From NCBI GenBank assembly GCA_963942565.1, contig OZ012685.1, forward strand, positions 49,961,939 to 50,025,938: DNA of 64,000 bases, read 5' to 3'. Below, in pieces: positions 1 through 32,164 of the stretch. The notes under the pieces are model-generated. The model did not search any database, was not told the DNA's origin, and worked only from the letters and a program-made list of their open reading frames with translations. The DNA comes from Maea johnstoni (lineage: Eukaryota; Annelida; Polychaeta; Spionida; Magelonidae). The translations under genes were made by a program, and so were the position numbers. Each line of letters begins with the position of its first letter. The stretch's first letter is position 1.

Positions 1-99
1 ATCCTGCAATTTTTCAATGGTAGTTGTGCTGTACACAGCTTCATTCAGGACATTTTCGTTTTCATGCATGAAACCTTTCGTACGGGTAGTCTATCTGTG

Positions 100-280
100 T
101 ACAGGTGAACTTGGATATGACGGACCACTGTACGACAGATTTCTTTGCATATGACGGACAATATGCTTGGTCCCGGTCCGATGCATATCAAGTATCTGTC
201 ATATGTATATGACAGATTTTGCATATGACAGACCAATTTTCCTGGTCCCATTGAGTCCGTCATATCCAAGTTCGCCTGTA
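100..280. mobile_element. MITE family A (TA-target, full-length palindrome)
   Basis: The ends are near-perfect inverted repeats (TACAGGTGAACTTGG on the left, its complement on the right), and the interior is itself built of CATATGACGGA-type inverted repeats, so the whole 180 bp can fold on itself. Sister copies lie at 55588-55748 and 56741-56919. The TACAG ends fit a mariner-like element that uses a TA target; no coding capacity is seen. Confidence 0.75.
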
Positions 281-284
281 TAAC

Positions 285-544
285 TACAGTGCCGACATTT
301 AATTCCTGCACAAAATGCATGGGCAGCCCGGTTAGAATACACGACCGCACGCTCGATTGCCACCCAGTTTCCTGAGCATGGATGCATGTATGACCTCACA
401 ACTGAACGTAGCTTTGATTTGCAAGCTACGTGGGTAATTGATGTGTTTGGCTTTTTATTTGACATGATATCTATGGGTGTTTGTACAACCAGACACTGGC
501 AGACGGCCGGTCGACTGGTGCAGGAATTAAATGCCTGTACTGTA
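285..544. mobile_element. MITE family B copy
   Basis: About 260 bp with roughly 26-bp terminal inverted repeats beginning TACAGTGCCGACATTTAATT. It ends 41 bp before the first exon of the GPCR. The same element recurs about ten times in the window (for example 4203-4461, 45956-46216, 61503-61768). Non-coding, probably mariner-like. Confidence 0.8.
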
Positions 545-585
545 TGTGGGTGTTACGGTGTTTGTTCATATTCCTTTATTTGCAG

Positions 586-2965
<2,380 letters not shown>

Positions 2966-3035
2966 CTAAGGAGTCATGGGGGAACATCCTTTTGGAGAGC
3001 GTGTGTCCTTTTGAATGTTGCGGAGTTTCAGTTGC

Positions 3036-3198
3036 AATAAAAGAGAGGGGTTGAATTTTGTTATCCCTAATTTACTCATGTGAGACCCTTTTGTAATATA
3101 TAGCCTTTCCTTCAGATACTGTGTATTGTATATCCCTATAATACGTTTGAGATTATATTTGTTATGTACATTTCGTGATTGATTTCATGGTCAATAAA
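3036..3198 (+). promoter_or_regulatory. Candidate polyadenylation signals of the GPCR gene
   Basis: AATAAA hexamers at 3036-3041 and 3193-3198 follow the GPCR stop codon (2965). The first is 71 bp past the stop. The second lies just before a (TA)n array that begins at about 3229. Confidence 0.5.
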
Positions 3199-3225
3199 GT
3201 TCAATACTCATATAACTGTCTGAAA

Positions 3226-3485
<260 letters not shown>

Positions 3486-4202
3486 TTTCATTCTAGATAA
3501 TACTTTGAATTATAATGTATTGTGTGTACTTTCGAAGAGGAAAGTCCTTTCTCCTCTATGCTAAGTAAAGAAATTCATCAATTGTTCTTTGACCTGTGCT
3601 GAGGAATGGTTGTTCGGACTAGATTTCTAACCTTAACCCATGATATAACTCTAAATAGATTAGGGATAATTGGACGAAGTATTCTACGATGAAATATGCA
3701 AAGAGGCATGATAGAACATGTAAAGAATGATTCAGAGCAATTCGCAGCGCATCAGTTATAGATAACATCATGCATTTAAGCTAGACGTGTTACTGTATCA
3801 CATTTTATTTTGATTGATATCTGGGCGTGGTAATTATTTTACTGGAGATATTTATGTGTGAAATAAAGTTTGAATATATACAACACATTCGCATGACAAT
3901 TGTTATTTTGTACAGTTTCAACTTAACAATTGTTAAGTTGACCAGCTATCTAAAGTTGACCAGTTACGGCAAGTCACACAGGTGAACTATTTTAGGTAAA
4001 TTTCTTAAAACATTCTAGGGACATAATACAGGGCAAAAAAGCTTTCAATAACGGAAATTACCTTAGAAATATATTGCATATAATTGGCAAATTCTGGTTT
4101 CATTTTAATCATCTATAGGACAGGTGAAGATATTTAAGGAAGCCGTGTGGCAAAGGTTATGTAACAATGGGGTGTGACTGATGGAGGGTAAGGAAGTAAC
4201 TT

Positions 4203-4461
4203 CTGTGCCGACATTTGATTCCTGCACTAAATGCGAGGGAAGCCTGGACATAATACACGACCGCACACACGGTTGCCATCAAGTTTCCTGGGCACGGTTG
4301 TAAGGATGACCTCACAACTGAACATAGCTTTCATTCGCAAGCTCCGTGGGTCGTTCATGTGTTAGGCTTATTTTTTTGACATGTTATCCATGAGTGTTTC
4401 GAAAACCAGACACTACCAGACGTCCGGTCGACTGGTGCAGGAATTAAATATCTGTACTGTA
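4203..4461. mobile_element. MITE family B copy
   Basis: Full-length copy from TGTGCCGACATTTGATTCC to AATTAAATATCTGTACTGTA, in the orientation of the copy at 285. Confidence 0.8.
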
Positions 4462-5594
4462 GAGGGTGAGTTGCGGAGCGACGGATAAACATTATGTGGT
4501 AATAATACAGGTGATTGAGGAGACTATATGAATAGTGAGCTATATTGATTTAAGGGACAGCTATAGAAATGGATATATGCATGCATCATTCTAGTTTAGA
4601 AAAGGAAGGTGGATAGGATGGGCAACAGTAGCAAGATAACATAAGATAAGAATGTTTTTTTAAGGTCTCCCTCATAGTTAAGTAATACGTATATGGCATG
4701 ATAAAACGATGGACTGTCAACTTTGACCTACGAGAGACCATACAATATGAACAAAGAAGAATAAACAATGTTAAAAGGAAGATATCATATAACTTCAGTT
4801 CGGGACACATCTTTTCTAAAGATTAGCATTTTAGAACAGGTTTTGGCCCTAAAAAGATAATATCACAGTTGGACAGAAGGAACACCAATTTATCAGTGTC
4901 ATTCAGATAATTGAAACTGTACAAGGTTTCTCTGTGTACTTTGAGGTCGGGGTGAAGACAGCACAAAAGGGAGTTTTCTTCATTTTCTGTTACAACAAAA
5001 CCATTTTAAAACAATTTAACCACACTCTTTCTTCTCTTCCCTTACCCAAAGGAGGTGTGCACCTCCACTGGGGTACACACTGAAACGGCACCTCAACGTG
5101 ACCTCCCAGCCATGAATGTAGGTGCCACTCTCAACAGTGGCACTGCAACCACACCTCAGAGCCATATATGATATAGTAGCTCATTGTGTGACACGGCAAC
5201 CACACCTCAGGTCCATAGATACTCTCTGTGTGACACTGCAAACAGACCTCAGAGCTCTTTACAATTCTGCAGCTCCAGTGGCACTGTAACCACACCTCAG
5301 ATTTCTAGCAACAAGAAATGTACATAACTCATGTACATAACGATAAATTTCATTGGTCACTTGCAAGTATCTGGAACAGTCATTTTGATTGGCTTGGGGC
5401 TAAATGCTTAACCCTCTACCCTTATTTACGCTTCCTTTGTTTCTCCACCCGACGCGCTACAATCCGAGCAGTACACACACTGTGTGGGAAAATGGTGTCA
5501 ACAAATTACACTGACAAGATGCTATAAAACTGTTAAACATGAGATTTATTTCAGCTCGAGATGTGTGGTATAGGATCAGCTGTCTCGCGAGGTC

Positions 5595-5804
5595 TTAACC
5601 CTTGTGCTGCTGCTGGCTAATTTGGCCACTATAAAATGATGTAAACACCTGGAAATGAGTGAAACCCTGGCACATGGCTACCCATTCAACAGTACTCAGT
5701 GAGAGCTATCCAATGAATATCAACATGACAGGGTTTAAATAGTTTTCAAAAATATGTATGTTCTTGTGTATTGGACGAAATGAGCATCACATTGGAATGG
5801 TTAA
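5595..5804 (+). mobile_element. MITE family D copy
   Basis: Complete copy from TTAACCCTTGTGCTGC to CATTGGAATGGTTAA; intergenic. Confidence 0.8.
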
Positions 5805-7109
5805 TAGCTATTACACCATGGAGAAATAAAGAAAATTGTTTCAATTTTTGGAAATAATGCCTTGACTTTATGCGACATAAGCTGTATAAGTTTACTAATG
5901 GAGTTATTTCTATATGTTTCCATATGTTAAAATCTACATACCATTTCCTTATACCATGACATAACCAGATGAACTGTGAATGTCTAGTTCATCACTGAGC
6001 TGAGTAAAAGGCGTATGTTTGTAAACAAACATGCAATTTGGGTATCAAACGGGAACACAGTTGCTTGAAATTTGGCACAGTTTGCCTCAGAGTATTTCTG
6101 AGGGAAGCTTATCACAGATTTACCAATTTGACTTTGTTCAAAGTTTAAAGAAAGAAAGTACGGATATGTTTATTGACTGCAATCTTTAGATTTACAAAAA
6201 ATACGTAAATGACATAATATAAATAAATGATAAAGGGAGCGCATTACTTAACGCAACATGACTTGTAGAACTTAAAAGATCTAGAACAGAATGGTTATAA
6301 CGAAACATTGAGTACATAACATAATAATATAAAGTAAAAATAAAGAGAAGATGTACATTAAAGCAAGAACGTATATACACTTTGGGCATAGCTCCCCGAC
6401 TCCGTCTGACCATAGGTGTCTTCAACAAAGTCTGAAAAAAAAGGAAGACAAAAACGCTTTTATTCGTTTTTCCTTTATATTTCAGACTGTGGCAGACACC
6501 TGTGGCCTGACTAATGAAATGTGTTCACGAGCATCCTGTTAAAAAATATATATCATTGCTACATATGTGCCATAAAACAATTAACATTCTAACTGTGATT
6601 TTGATATTTATTGACCCCCTAAATTTCCTACCAGGCAATTTATAGACCCGAAACCACTCACCCGCACTCCACTGGTCTGAAGTCCAACGCAATAAAACAA
6701 AATACGGCAATTAAATATTTTCTCTCATTGTTTCCGCGGTTCGGGCAGAGAGAGGGAGGGAATCACACTTCTGTGTAGATCATGGTTGAATATTGATGGA
6801 ACAACATTGGAGGCGTACAATTTATTTTAGCCTTCAGATGAAGTGAGCTATATTCATGTTTTGGCCTATAGTTGCAATCACATTTGGATTGGAGTTGAGA
6901 TTAAAAATCCTGTTATGAAAATAGTGATTTTCTTTCCAGCCGACTTAGACCGATATTTTTCAATCCATAGAGTTTTACACCGAGTGTCGATATACATCAT
7001 TCGTTACAAACCCTGCAGTCGCATCCCGGGAGTCGCATCTCTGTCGCACCAAGTTGCAATTGGCGCCATCTAGCGGTTTTATTTTTATATCGGCTACAGA
7101 CGAATCACC

Positions 7110-22482
<15,373 letters not shown>

Positions 22483-22648
22483 CCGTCTTCTCAATGTGTG
22501 GGGACTTCAAGCATATCACCTTTGAGAAATACATGACGTCATCTTCTAATGTGTGTGTATGGACAACGTCAGCTTAAAGAAATAGGCACCTTCTCGAAGT
22601 ATGGGGACTAAAAGCATATCACCTTTGAGAAATACATGACTTCATCTA

Positions 22649-22829
22649 TTAACCCTTATACTGCTGGTGGCAATTTTGGCCAATATAAAACGATGCAAAA
22701 GAGCTAAAAAATGACTGAAACCCTGGCAAATGGGTACTCGTCTGAGAGTACTCAGCAAGAGCTATCCAATGAACACCAACATGGCAGGGTTTAGATGGAC
22801 ATAAGTAGCCTCAGCATTGGAAGGGTTAA
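22649..22829 (+). mobile_element. MITE family D copy in the SLC25A17 3' UTR array
   Basis: TTAACCCTTATACTGC to CATTGGAAGGGTTAA, inserted in the repeat array downstream of the stop, so it is probably transcribed in the 3' UTR. Confidence 0.8.
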
Positions 22830-24036
22830 GGCATGGGTATACACTATGCCAGTATGAAAGTAAGTCATATTCTCCATGTGTGAGAATTTACAGCATATCA
22901 TCTTTGAGAAATACATGACTTCATCTTCTAATGCATGGGTATACACTAAGCCAGCATGAAAAATAGTCATCTTTTTCTTTTATTTTACCCTGCGAATTAT
23001 CACCCTAGAGAAATACATGACTTCATCTTCTAATTAATGGGAATGAACAAGGTCAGCATTAAAAAGTCATCTTTTTCATTTGTTTTACTCTGCAAAGTAT
23101 CACCCTAGGGAAATATATGACTTTATCTTTTAGTTCATGCGTATGCATCATGCCATCATGATTAAAAAAGGTTTTCTTTTTCATGTTTTACCCTGCTAAG
23201 TATCGTCCTAGGGAAATACATGACATAGATTTCATCTCCAAATAAGGTCCAGAAAAAGACAATCAAGACGAGAATATCATGTGTGTAGGAAGTGTCAATA
23301 TATATATTCAAATGACTTTATTTTCACACTCAATGGTGTTATAATGATGTTGCTAAGAAATGAATTGTGTTAGTAATCAATTTCACATGATAAAGATGTT
23401 TTCCATTTATGTTCAGATAACTCATGCCCACCATGTGACTTGGTGCTAGTTGTCGTATGTCTGTATGTATATATGTGTGTGTGAACATAGTTGAAGACTG
23501 CGAAAGTGACTTCAATGCGATACAATCTTTTCTCATTGTATTAAGCCTACAGGTTAAATATGCATTTCTTTATCTGTGGAATTTTAAGAGCAGGTTGTCT
23601 CTATGGTCAAGTCCAATACCTTTATTTTATTTTGTCTAAAATGAAGTTATTAAAGTCTGAAAGGTCAGACAGACAGTCTCTGACCATGATTTAGTCCACG
23701 TTCTAGATAATCTACCATAGTTAGTTTAAGACTTAAGTCTATGTAATTTGATAAACCTCTGACTTATCAAGAGATTGATATTTACGTATAGGACTCAGCA
23801 AAACAATTGTTGATGATTTGTATTAACCAGAAATGCGGCGCATTTTATATTGATTCCATGTTGTTACCTGAATTGTATGATTTGTAGGAAGTATTTTTAC
23901 AATGAAAATAAGAAATTAAAACTTACAACTTGTATTAAAGAATTGAGAAGTTATTAATAAGTTGCATAACAACTTATCTTACATATTATTATCATTCCAT
24001 ATCTAGATGTCATGTGCCATATTTGTTGCATTTTGT

Positions 24037-24063
24037 AATAAAAAGTGTTAGAATCTAAATAAA
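24037..24063 (+). promoter_or_regulatory. Candidate SLC25A17 polyadenylation signals
   Basis: AATAAA at 24037-24042 and overlapping AATAAATAAA at about 24058, roughly 1.55 kb after the stop, in otherwise unstructured AT-rich sequence. A later AATAAA lies near 25582. Confidence 0.45.
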
Positions 24064-24330
24064 TAAATGGATTGATGTTTTAACTTTATTTGCTGGTCAA
24101 CCATAGTTGCTCAAATGTTTAAAGATAAATTGTCCTGTGAGCGATTAATATTTTGTTATTAACATCTTTAGTGTTTTTTCTGTCATCTATCTTTCTTTCT
24201 GTATGAAGAATCTAGGCCAACTTTTGCTACTTTTGATGGTTTGCGTATTAGACTCAATATGTATTATCTACCCATATATCAAATGTTAACTTTTCTTTTC
24301 AAATCAAATCTCCTAGATAGGTTTATTGAT

Positions 24331-24965
24331 AGTTTGTTGTTAAAATCTTTGTTTGTTATGTGTGTCTTTCAATTTGACCAATGCCATGCTTTAGGATTGT
24401 TGTTATATTTGTACCTTTGAAAATTAGATGGCTTCTAATCATCCACATGTGCCTTATACCGACTGGTGCCATGACAAAACAGGTTTTACCTGACATATAA
24501 GTAGAAAAGACTAAATCATGCAGAAGGGTTCAAATCTTTGTTGTTAAAATATTTGTTTGTTATATGCGTTTCATTTTGACCTTTGTCATGCTTTAGAACT
24601 GTTGATATATTTGTACCTTAGAAAGATTTAGATGGCATACAATTGTCAAGATGTCGTAGCTTCTACCAACTGATGTCATGAAAAAACCCAGGTTTTTCCC
24701 GACATTGACGTGGAAAAGAATGAAATTCTTGCTGAAGGGTTCAAATCTTTGTTGTTAAAATATTTGTTAGTTATATGCATTTCATTTTGACCTATGTCAT
24801 TCTTTAGGATTGCTACCATATTTGTACCTTTGAAGGATTTAGATAGCTTCCAATTGTCCATATTCTATTGACTGACGCCGTAACAAACCAGGTAGAAGTC
24901 GAAAAGATGGAAATTCCTGCTGAATGGTTCAAATTGATGTTGCTAGATCTCAAATACATTGATTG
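24331..24965. repeat. ~210-bp tandem repeat, three units
   Basis: The block beginning TTGTTGTTAAAATCTTTGTT and containing TTGACC.ATG.CATGCTTTAG recurs at about 24331, 24538 and 24748, with 10-20% visible divergence. Confidence 0.75.
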
Positions 24966-25149
24966 TATTGTATGGTGCCATTTTCATTTCAAAGGAAACT
25001 TTGAGTGTATTGAATAGTATGTTTAATTGCGGTGATCCAGTCATTACAAAAGTCATGATGATGAAATTGAAAGTGTCCTGATGCAGAAATGATCATTTAT
25101 TTTAAACATAGTGACTTCTGAGCTCTCTCATGGCCGTACAATTTCAATC

Positions 25150-25361
25150 TAACTTTTATGCAGCTATAGGCTAATTCTGCCAGTACAAAATGATGCAAAA
25201 AACCTGAAAATTGACTCAAACCCTGGCACATGAGTACTCATCTGAGAGCACTCAGCGAGAGCTATCCAATGAATACCAACATGACAGGGTTTAGATGGTT
25301 TTCAAAAATTTTTGCATCGTTGTGCTTTGGATGAAAGTAGCCTCAGCATTGGAATGGTTAA
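25150..25361 (+). mobile_element. MITE family D copy
   Basis: CTAACTTTTATGCAGC to CATTGGAATGGTTAA, in the space between the convergent SLC25A17 and CRYM genes. Confidence 0.8.
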
Positions 25362-26321
25362 TAGAGGACTATTTGGAAAATATATGAAGTGGGGAGAGCA
25401 ACTATCTTTCAGAAATAAGCTTTCTTATCCAGATAGCTTTATTAGTCAGATCATGCGTACATTTCAGATGTAAAGGGGTTTAGGAGCATATTGCTCGTCA
25501 GCTTCTAGGCTATTATTGAGAATCTAGAAGTATTGAGTCCCACCAACTTATACATCATAAACTGCGTATTTGTACTTTGTGAATAAAAATTAAACAAAAT
25601 TATCCCTAAACAATATAATGTGTCCTGTTATTACTCTGCATAGACCTTTAAGTTCTTCCGAGAGAGTTTGCTCTAATTCATACACAAACAAGGTCATTTA
25701 TTGTGGATTATTATTCTAATCTTGCTTGAAAGGGAGGTATAATAATATTCTGGGGACTAACATACTAAAATGAAGTTCCAATTAATGGTGGTTGGAAATA
25801 TGAACACTTTATTGGCGGTAAAATATGTCGTACAGAAATATCAACATATATATAAAAAAATTATATATGTATATATATAATATATATATCCAAAATCTTC
25901 TATACTTACAAACTTTCCCGGAATCAATTCATCTAAACATCCTTTCACTAAAAATAACACAAATTGGTTTATTTTCAGTAAGAGAATGTCCAGATGTTCA
26001 CTGATGTTTGGTCAAGGCACTGTATAGGTGAAATGTGATACGTCTGGCTGGTCCCTTTCTGCAGATGGAATGTGGTTAAATCTCACTGGCGGACATAAAT
26101 AGATGTGATCATATGGAATCTTTTTTGACACAATAGGCTATCAAATGTAGTTTGTTTAAGGATTTGAAGGAGCTAAGAAGCAAAATCTGGAAGGGTAGAT
26201 ATTCTGGAACTGCTGTTTTGGATAGGCAGTTATAAAATTCTGGCTAAGACCCCGGCTCAGAGAAGATGCGATCCTATCTCGTTGGCAGCTCTTTGATGGT
26301 GCGTTGTGATATCCGGGCTCC
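25362..26321. other. Convergent 3' region between SLC25A17 and CRYM
   Basis: No gene seen. TTTATT (AATAAA on the - strand) at 25808-25813 and at about 25968-25973 are candidate CRYM polyadenylation signals, 350-510 bp past its stop. A short TA run lies at about 25846-25888. Confidence 0.45.
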
Positions 26322-29300
26322 CTATAGAGAAGGTTTGATATTCTTCTTGGCACAATATTTGTCATAAACCAGCTTAGCGGACACAACATCCTCCACAGCC
26401 AAACCTGCAAGAAAAAGTAGAACTTATCTCAAAATTAATGAACAAAGAGGTCAACCTAAGTGTACATAACCAAAAAGATTGCACTGTGCGTTACTGACTA
26501 CTTTTGATCAGAAGATCAAGAGGATCTGTTCCGATGAACTTTTACCTAAAAACTCCACCAAAATCCAAATATGTGCCTTAAGGCTGTGATGCTGGTGACA
26601 CACTCAAAATAAGACAACTCCTAGTTAGCACTCCTGTCCCCGTTCTAACAATAGTTATCTAATCCCTGAGGTCTTGGTGTTTCAAATATAAGTTTTCTTG
26701 AACTGACCTGCTTGAACTGACCTCGATATAAACACAGTTTCAATTTTACAGTGTTTTACCTCAAATGAGGTTTTCTTGATCAATAAAGGTACATTTGATT
26801 TATAAATACCATACATGTCTGCTAAATATACTAGGCTAGGGCAACTGAAAGTCAAATTTGGAGTTCCTGCAAGAGAATACCTTACAGCACGCGATTTGGG
26901 TGGAAATTTTTACCTTAGAAAGTAGGTCACAATGGACAGACATGTTGACCTAATTTCGTAAGTAAAATTTCCAGCAAAATCACGTGCTGTAAGGTATTCT
27001 CTTGCAGGAACTCCAAATTTGCCTTTCAGTTGCCCTAGCCTAGTATATTTAGCAGACATGTATGGTATTTATAAATCAAATGAACCTTTATTGATCAAGA
27101 AAACCTCATTTGAGGTAAAACACTGTAAAATTGAAACTGTGTTTATATCGAGGTCAGTTCAAGCAGGTAAGTTAAAGAAAACTTATATTTGAAACACCAA
27201 GACCTCAGGGATTAGATAACTATTGTTAGAAAGGGGACAGGAGTGCTAAACTAGGAGTTGCCTTATTTTGAGAGTGTCACCAGCATCACAGCCTTAAAGA
27301 ACAATTTTGGACTAGTGTGAAGAAAAAATCTGAGCTATCTTAACATGCTAGGTGAACTAATGAATCTGTATATCAGTAAGTATTTTTCAGCAATTCACAC
27401 TTCTTTCAATACTTCAAAAGAGACATGAGGCACATAACAGATTTCGGGAAAAAGGGCTTGTTTCTGATGGGGAGATCAAAATGAGAGAGAAATGAATTAA
27501 CTCTGACACGAAGACTTGTGAGGGGGTTTGTGAATGCGGGTGCCATTATTTGTACCCTAGCCTTTATTACCAGGCACCAATATATGCTTGCCCACTTGCC
27601 ATGGTAAGTACAAATAGCTGCTGGGCAAGAATAATTAGTAAGTGAAAATTACGAAATAATACAGCAAATAATGACAACCTCAAAAATTTAGTTTCATCCC
27701 TTCATGCCATAGATGTTATTACTTGTTACTTACCTAATGATTTGAATATAGTTGTACCCTCATTCTTTAAAGGTTTGCTTTTGTTGATGATATCTCCAAC
27801 CTCAGCATACACCTCAGCCTGTGGCAAAATAAATAAATGATAAAAAATTTACAATGTACTACAACCTATGATAGAATAGATAATACTTAACTTAAGAATA
27901 AATCACAGCCTATAGCCTAAGTAAAACAGGTGTAAACATTTGAATAGAATGAATTTCCTCAATCTATGGTTGAATGAATATCAACTTAAGAATTCACCTC
28001 AATTGATATGATAGTAAAATAGATATTGATTTTAGAATACACCTAAATCTATAATAAAATATATATAAACCCTACAATACACCTCAATCTATGGTAAAAT
28101 ACATATAAACTTTAGAATTCCCCTCAATCTATGGTTTAATAGATATAAACGTTAGAATACACCTCACTCTATAGCTTTGTAGATATAATCTTTAGAATAC
28201 ACCTCAACATGTTTAAATAGATATAATCTTTAGAATACACCTCACTCTATGGTTATGTAGATATAAACTTTAGAATACACCTCAATATGTTTAAATTGAT
28301 ATAAACTTTAAAATACACCTCAATCTATAGTTAAATAGATACTAACTTTAGAATACACCTCAATCTATAGTTAAATATGTACTAACTTTAGAATACACCT
28401 CAATATACCACACAGGGTCTTAGCCTGGACCTAGATACTGGGTGTCCAAAATTGGCAATTGTAAAATTTTGGGGCGCCCTATTTTTTAAGGTAGACAACA
28501 ATATAATGAGGTAACAACAATAAACATGTATTTACACACACCACAATAAAATCAAACATACTATCATTATACAATGAGATGGGAATCATATTGAGGGGGA
28601 AAAATTCAATTACATGCTTGCAATTGACATTTAAGAAACTACTTTCCAAAGAATTTGGGTATCTTGAGGGGTGATTTTGGAGGGGGTTGAGTGTCCAAAA
28701 GTCCCCCGGATGCCCTGCTGACTAAGACTACCTATGACACAACAGCCACAGCGCCAGTTAGCATTAGACCTAAATACAGAGTAAGTTTGACCAATGGCAT
28801 CTACAGAGAACAAAGGAAATAATTTTCAGGCACTCTGATTCTCTCCAAGTCTCTGTGATCTCACCTTTTTTTCAATTTTTTCAAGGGGGGATTCATAGCG
28901 ACAAAATTCCCTTAAACATTTTGAAATGTTAACATCAAAAGTATCATACGTCCAGAGAAGTTTTCAAGGAGCTCAGCGGCATTAATTGTTAATGTGAACA
29001 TGGATTAATGAATCAATAAACAAATTTGAATGAAATAAAATGAAATATAATGAAATACCTTTGCGAGAAGAATGTCTCCCGATTCCTGCTTAGCAGCCTC
29101 TACACTGTCTACATACACCGTAGATCCTCGCACCAGATCTGGGTACATCTCCGACAGGTCCGGTCTGCAGGCTCCCACGGCTAGAAACAAAATATTAAAA
29201 TATCTCAAGAGAAAAATCTACATCAACTTTGATAAGGGTCTACCCTGGGCTCGAAATTAAGATTTTATCCACGGAGCAATACCATTTTCTAAAGCTACCT

Positions 29301-32069
29301 AGAAATTTTGTGTATAGAAATCAGTACATCTTTTAGCTCCCTTGAGTGAGCGTCAGGAGAATTCAACTGGCACCCATAATTTTGAGCCGTGGGGTCAATA
29401 AGATACAATATCCGGTGATGCATGTAGTGCCCAAAACACTGATGGCTATTTTTCTTATATCTATGTAGCCAGACATTCTTAAAGGAGAATAGCAGTTATT
29501 TTAGTTCTGACAAACAAGTCATGTTTCAATATTTTCCAAAATTACCTTTTGTCAGAGCGTTATCACTAAAAAGGTAATTTTTATTTTTATATATCTATTC
29601 TTCTTTTTTTTTTTGGGGGGGGGGGGGCTACAGGCATGAATAGATTAAAAGATTAATGTAATGATGCCCACAGTGGCCAAAAGCTGCCTGACAATTTGGG
29701 CTGAAATCGATCAAGCGTAAACACTTTTGGGAAAATATCTATTATTCAAAGGTTAATAAGAAGAATACCAACAACTTTCCTTCAAATATTCTATAAAATA
29801 ATTCTTAATAGCCAAGTTATTGTCAAAAGTGCCAAAAGATCCAGAAGATAATTTCGGTAACAATTGTCCCTTCCAATGCTATGGCCACTTTCGTCTAAAA
29901 CACAAGAATGCAAAGCTTTTTGAAAATCATTTAAACCCTGTCATGTTGGTATTCATTAGATAGCTTTCGCTGAGTACCCATGTGCCAGGGTTTCAGTCAC
30001 TTTTCAGGGGTTTTGCATCATTTTGTATTGGCCAAATTAGCCACCAGCAGCATAAGGGTTAAGCATGAATAGGTCAGCAAACTTACAATTGATGTGCGCC
30101 CCTGGTTTGATCCACTCTGCCTTGAGTATCGGCGTAGTTGCCGCAGTGACCGTACACACGATATCTGCGTCTTTCACGGCTTCCTCGATACTGTCGCATA
30201 CGACCACACCCGCGCCCATGCCCTCGGCACACTTCTCAGCCTTAGACTTGGTGCGCCCCCAAATTAGCACCTATAACCACAAACACAAAAATTGTAGTTA
30301 GAGATAGAGTTTGGCAATCAAGAAAACAACCATTGTAGTTATAGTTTTTCAATCATAAACACACAAACACAAACCCTCCACTCTAAATGTTAAGTCTGGT
30401 GTTACTCTTACGGTTAATACAAAGTCAAAGGTAGAAATTAGAAAAAGAAATTGCTGTCTTCTAAATTACTAAAACCCTACCCTTACCCATACAATCATAC
30501 AAACTATCACTGTAGTTATAGTTCCACAATTACAAAAACAACCATTGCAGTTATAGTTATAGATCTACAATCCTGAAAATAACCACTGTACATCCACTTC
30601 TACAAATATCAAAAGAACTATAAATTGTAGTTATAGTTATAGATCTACAATCCTAAAAATAACCACTGTACATCCACTTCTACAATTATCAAAAGAACTA
30701 TTGTAGTTATAGTTATAGATCTACAATCCTAAAAAATAACCACTGTACATCCACTTCTACAATTATCAAAAGAACCATTGTGGTTATAGTAATAGATCTA
30801 CAATTGTAAAAACAACCATAGTACCATGTTCTTTAATTACAAAAACAACCATCCTATTTATAGCTCTATATTCAAGAAGACAACCATTACAATTGAGTGA
30901 GATTTACCACAGACTTGATACAAAGATTGTACGGTTCTAGATAGTACTAATTCAAAGATTTTCTCTGAATCCTTCGGATCACCCCAAGTGCTGCACATCA
31001 CTGGCTAGTCTAAGTGTAGCCAAAAATTACAATAGAAAATAGCTATGATAAACAAAATTGAAGAAGAAATACCATTCTCTTATTGCACTAAGGGCCTGCC
31101 CTGATGGCTGTGTGGTCTAAGGCATTACCACTGACTGTTAGCTGTCTCTCACCACTGCCCGGGTCCGGCTTCGAATCCCGGCTGGGGCATGTGAGAAAGT
31201 TGCCAGTGACTTTGGGTTAGGTGGTGGTTTGCGCCGGGTACACCCCAGTTTCCTCCATCAGTTACTACTGGTTAGCCATGACTTCACCGCAACATGGCAG
31301 AAAAAGTGACAAAACTAAATGCCAAATTCTGTAGATGATGGCGCTATTAAAATATATCTTTAAAGAATTCCTTATTGCAATAACCTGTTACGCAAAAACC
31401 TGAAAAGTGACTGAAACCCTGACAAATGGGTACTCATCTGAAAGTACTCAGCGAGAGCTTTCCAATGAATACCAACATGACAGGGTTTAGATGATTTTCA
31501 AAAATCTTTGCGTCATTGTGCTGAAAGTAGCCTTAGCATTGGAAGAGTTTTATTGCACTAACCTGTTGGAATGTGTAACAGCTGGTGAGGGCGTCATAGT
31601 GACTCTTGGCTTGGGTACCTGTACCTAAGATGGCCAGCACCTTGGGGTTGGGTTTGGCCAGGTGCTTGGTGGCCACTGCTGACGCCACTGCCGTGCGCAT
31701 CGTGGTGATCTCCTCACCATCCATAGTCTGAAAAACACAAAAGGGGGAAACGTCTAAACCTCTATGATGGACTGATTCAGATCTTTAAATGGCAATCATA
31801 GAGTTAAAGAAACATTTTCCAGGAGTACTTGTATATAAGTTGGAAGCTTTATATTATCAGTGCTCATTCTATTTTAGATATTACGTTTCTCTCACTGACT
31901 TTCTCTCTCTCTGACTCTGTCTCTCTCTCAGATTCTCTCTCTGACTCTGTCTCTGTCTCTGTCTCTGACTCTGTCTCTCTCTCTGACTCTGTCTCTCTCT
32001 GACGCTGTCTCTCTCTGACTCTGTCTCTCTCTGGGTCTGTCTCTCTCTGACTCTGTCTCTCTGTCTCTG

Positions 32070-32164
<95 letters not shown>

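Noticed and set aside
31091-31180. A functional tRNA gene
   Set aside because: Box A- and B-like motifs are present, but the tRNA fold is degraded and the sequence continues into a shared SINE body repeated elsewhere.
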